DNA from: Trichomonas vaginalis G3
Taxonomy: Eukaryota > Parabasalia > Trichomonadida > Trichomonadidae
Direction: 5' to 3'
NCBI RefSeq assembly: GCF_026262505.1
Contig: NC_067206.1
Span: forward strand, 14,566,205-14,630,204
Length of the DNA stretch: 64,000 nt
The notes beneath the pieces are model-generated. The model was given only the letters and a program-made list of their open reading frames with translations, was not told the origin of the DNA and made no database searches. A program made the position numbers and the translations under genes. Positions within the stretch are counted from its first letter, which is position 1; each line of letters starts with the position of its first letter. Positions 63,236 to 64,000 of the stretch are shown here, one piece after another.

Positions 63236-63290
63236 GAGTGATGGACAATTTACGAAAAAGTAATACTCTAAAAAGTGCCAGTTTCATGAG
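63236..63290. mobile_element. Decayed left end of a D-family element
   Basis: GAGTGATGGACAATTTACG then AAAAAGTAATACTC and AAAAAGTGCCAG aligns with the D left end (GAGTGTGGTAGAATTTACG, AAAAAGTGACACTAG, AAAAGTGACAC). The element would extend right past the window. It is diverged, so old. Confidence 0.55.
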
Positions 63291-64000
63291 GGGGTGTCAC
63301 CCAACTATGGGCTTGAATTTTTCGATTGGTTATATTTTTAAATTTTTTTTCTAAAAAATTCATAATCATATTTAAACCTCAATACTTTAGTATAAATTTA
63401 AATTTTTAATCGATAAAATAAAAATAGTAAATTATTGTCAAATTTTCTTATAAATTAAATTTATTTTTGATTTGATGATTAAAATTGTCAAAATTATGAA
63501 GAATATAATCTACTTCATTATTCAAAAAAGTATTAAAGGATTCATATTTGATTAATTATTTCTTCTGATTAACCAGCAATATTTAATTCCTGGTATGCTT
63601 TCATTTTAAAATCAGACATCAAAACTCAAAAGCAATAGTATGCAAACATAGTTCTCATCAAGCCAGACGCGTCTTACACTCATATCTTCCGCAAACTACT
63701 CAAGGATCAAATTCAGATTGTTAACCCTTTACCAAACACCCAAAAATCCTAAGCAATAGTATACAAATGCAACAGAAATATTGAATAAATTGACTTCATT
63801 GGATCATATGGCAAAATACAGGGAACGCAGCTTCGTTGGTATATCTATTGATGCTGGCAAGCATGGAAGAGTCAATTACCTCGAAGTATATATTATGCAC
63901 GCGCTCACCAATATGAAGCTTCTCCTTTCTTCGTTCATTTAAAAACTTCTGAGGCACCACGACAGACTATGAGGAAGTCATAAGGATTTGTCTTCATGAC
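63291..64000. other. Interior of the decayed element; possible transposase relic at the end
   Basis: 63,300-63,780 shows nothing recognisable. From about 63,800 the plus strand reads YRERSFVGISIDAGKHGRV and NYLEVYIMHALTNMKLLL before a stop. The SIDAGKHG part resembles the first catalytic strand of a transposase, but I cannot assign a family. Confidence 0.3.

Overview
The window reads as a repeat-dense stretch of a parabasalid protist genome, most likely Trichomonas vaginalis. Grounds: very AT-rich intronless DNA, a Maverick (Polinton) element, Mutator-like (MULE) transposases with zinc-finger N-termini, and initiator-like TCATTTTT or TCACTTTTT motifs directly before start codons. The species is inferred from these features, not proven.

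Region 1 (1 to about 22,236) is most of one Maverick, a fossil cut by the left window edge. The plus strand carries a Gln/Pro-rich protein, the double-jelly-roll major capsid protein, a minor capsid candidate, an SF3 helicase, the packaging ATPase and the integrase. The minus strand carries the protein-primed DNA polymerase B, a phage-tail-fibre-like protein with HxH repeats, small Gly-rich proteins and a D12-class adenine DNA methyltransferase. A cargo block at 10.2-13.8 kb has a different style, includes an HNH-type protein, and lies beside palindromic GGTGA repeats. Some genes are open and others are broken, about ten breaks in all.

Region 2 (22.2-33.5 kb) is a nest of DNA transposons. The Maverick ends inside the right end of a MULE-like element (family F). 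Next comes a gene fragment, then an element carrying an rve-type integrase (B1), which was itself entered by a 4-kb MULE (23,142-27,205, 9-bp target duplication) filled with a 121-bp tandem array and two near-identical MITE copies. Chains of perfect DNA hairpins follow.

Region 3 (33.5-41.4 kb) is gene-poor. It holds fossils of host-type genes (a C19 ubiquitin hydrolase and a nucleoplasmin-like protein), a hAT-like transposase and a foldback element.

Region 4 (41.4-52.2 kb) holds the most unusual signal. A 9.3-kb element (F) with a MULE transposase gene and three shorter relatives (D1, D2, D3) are each flanked by a direct duplication of about 82 bp (82-83 bp exactly in three, 85/89 bp in the oldest). 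The duplicated sequence differs at each site. This looks like an exceptionally long target-site duplication of nearly fixed length.

Region 5 (52.2-64 kb) holds a 1.2-kb foldback element with arms of about 420 bp, a second rve-integrase gene with a Gln-rich repeat domain, a long hairpin array, an element with TCGCGA-rich arms, MULE remnants, a TIR element with a tRNA-like stretch and a decayed D-type end.

Two themes link the elements. First, TGTCACTTTTT, which resembles the trichomonad initiator, sits in nearly every terminal inverted repeat. Second, the same hairpin modules recur in otherwise unrelated elements.
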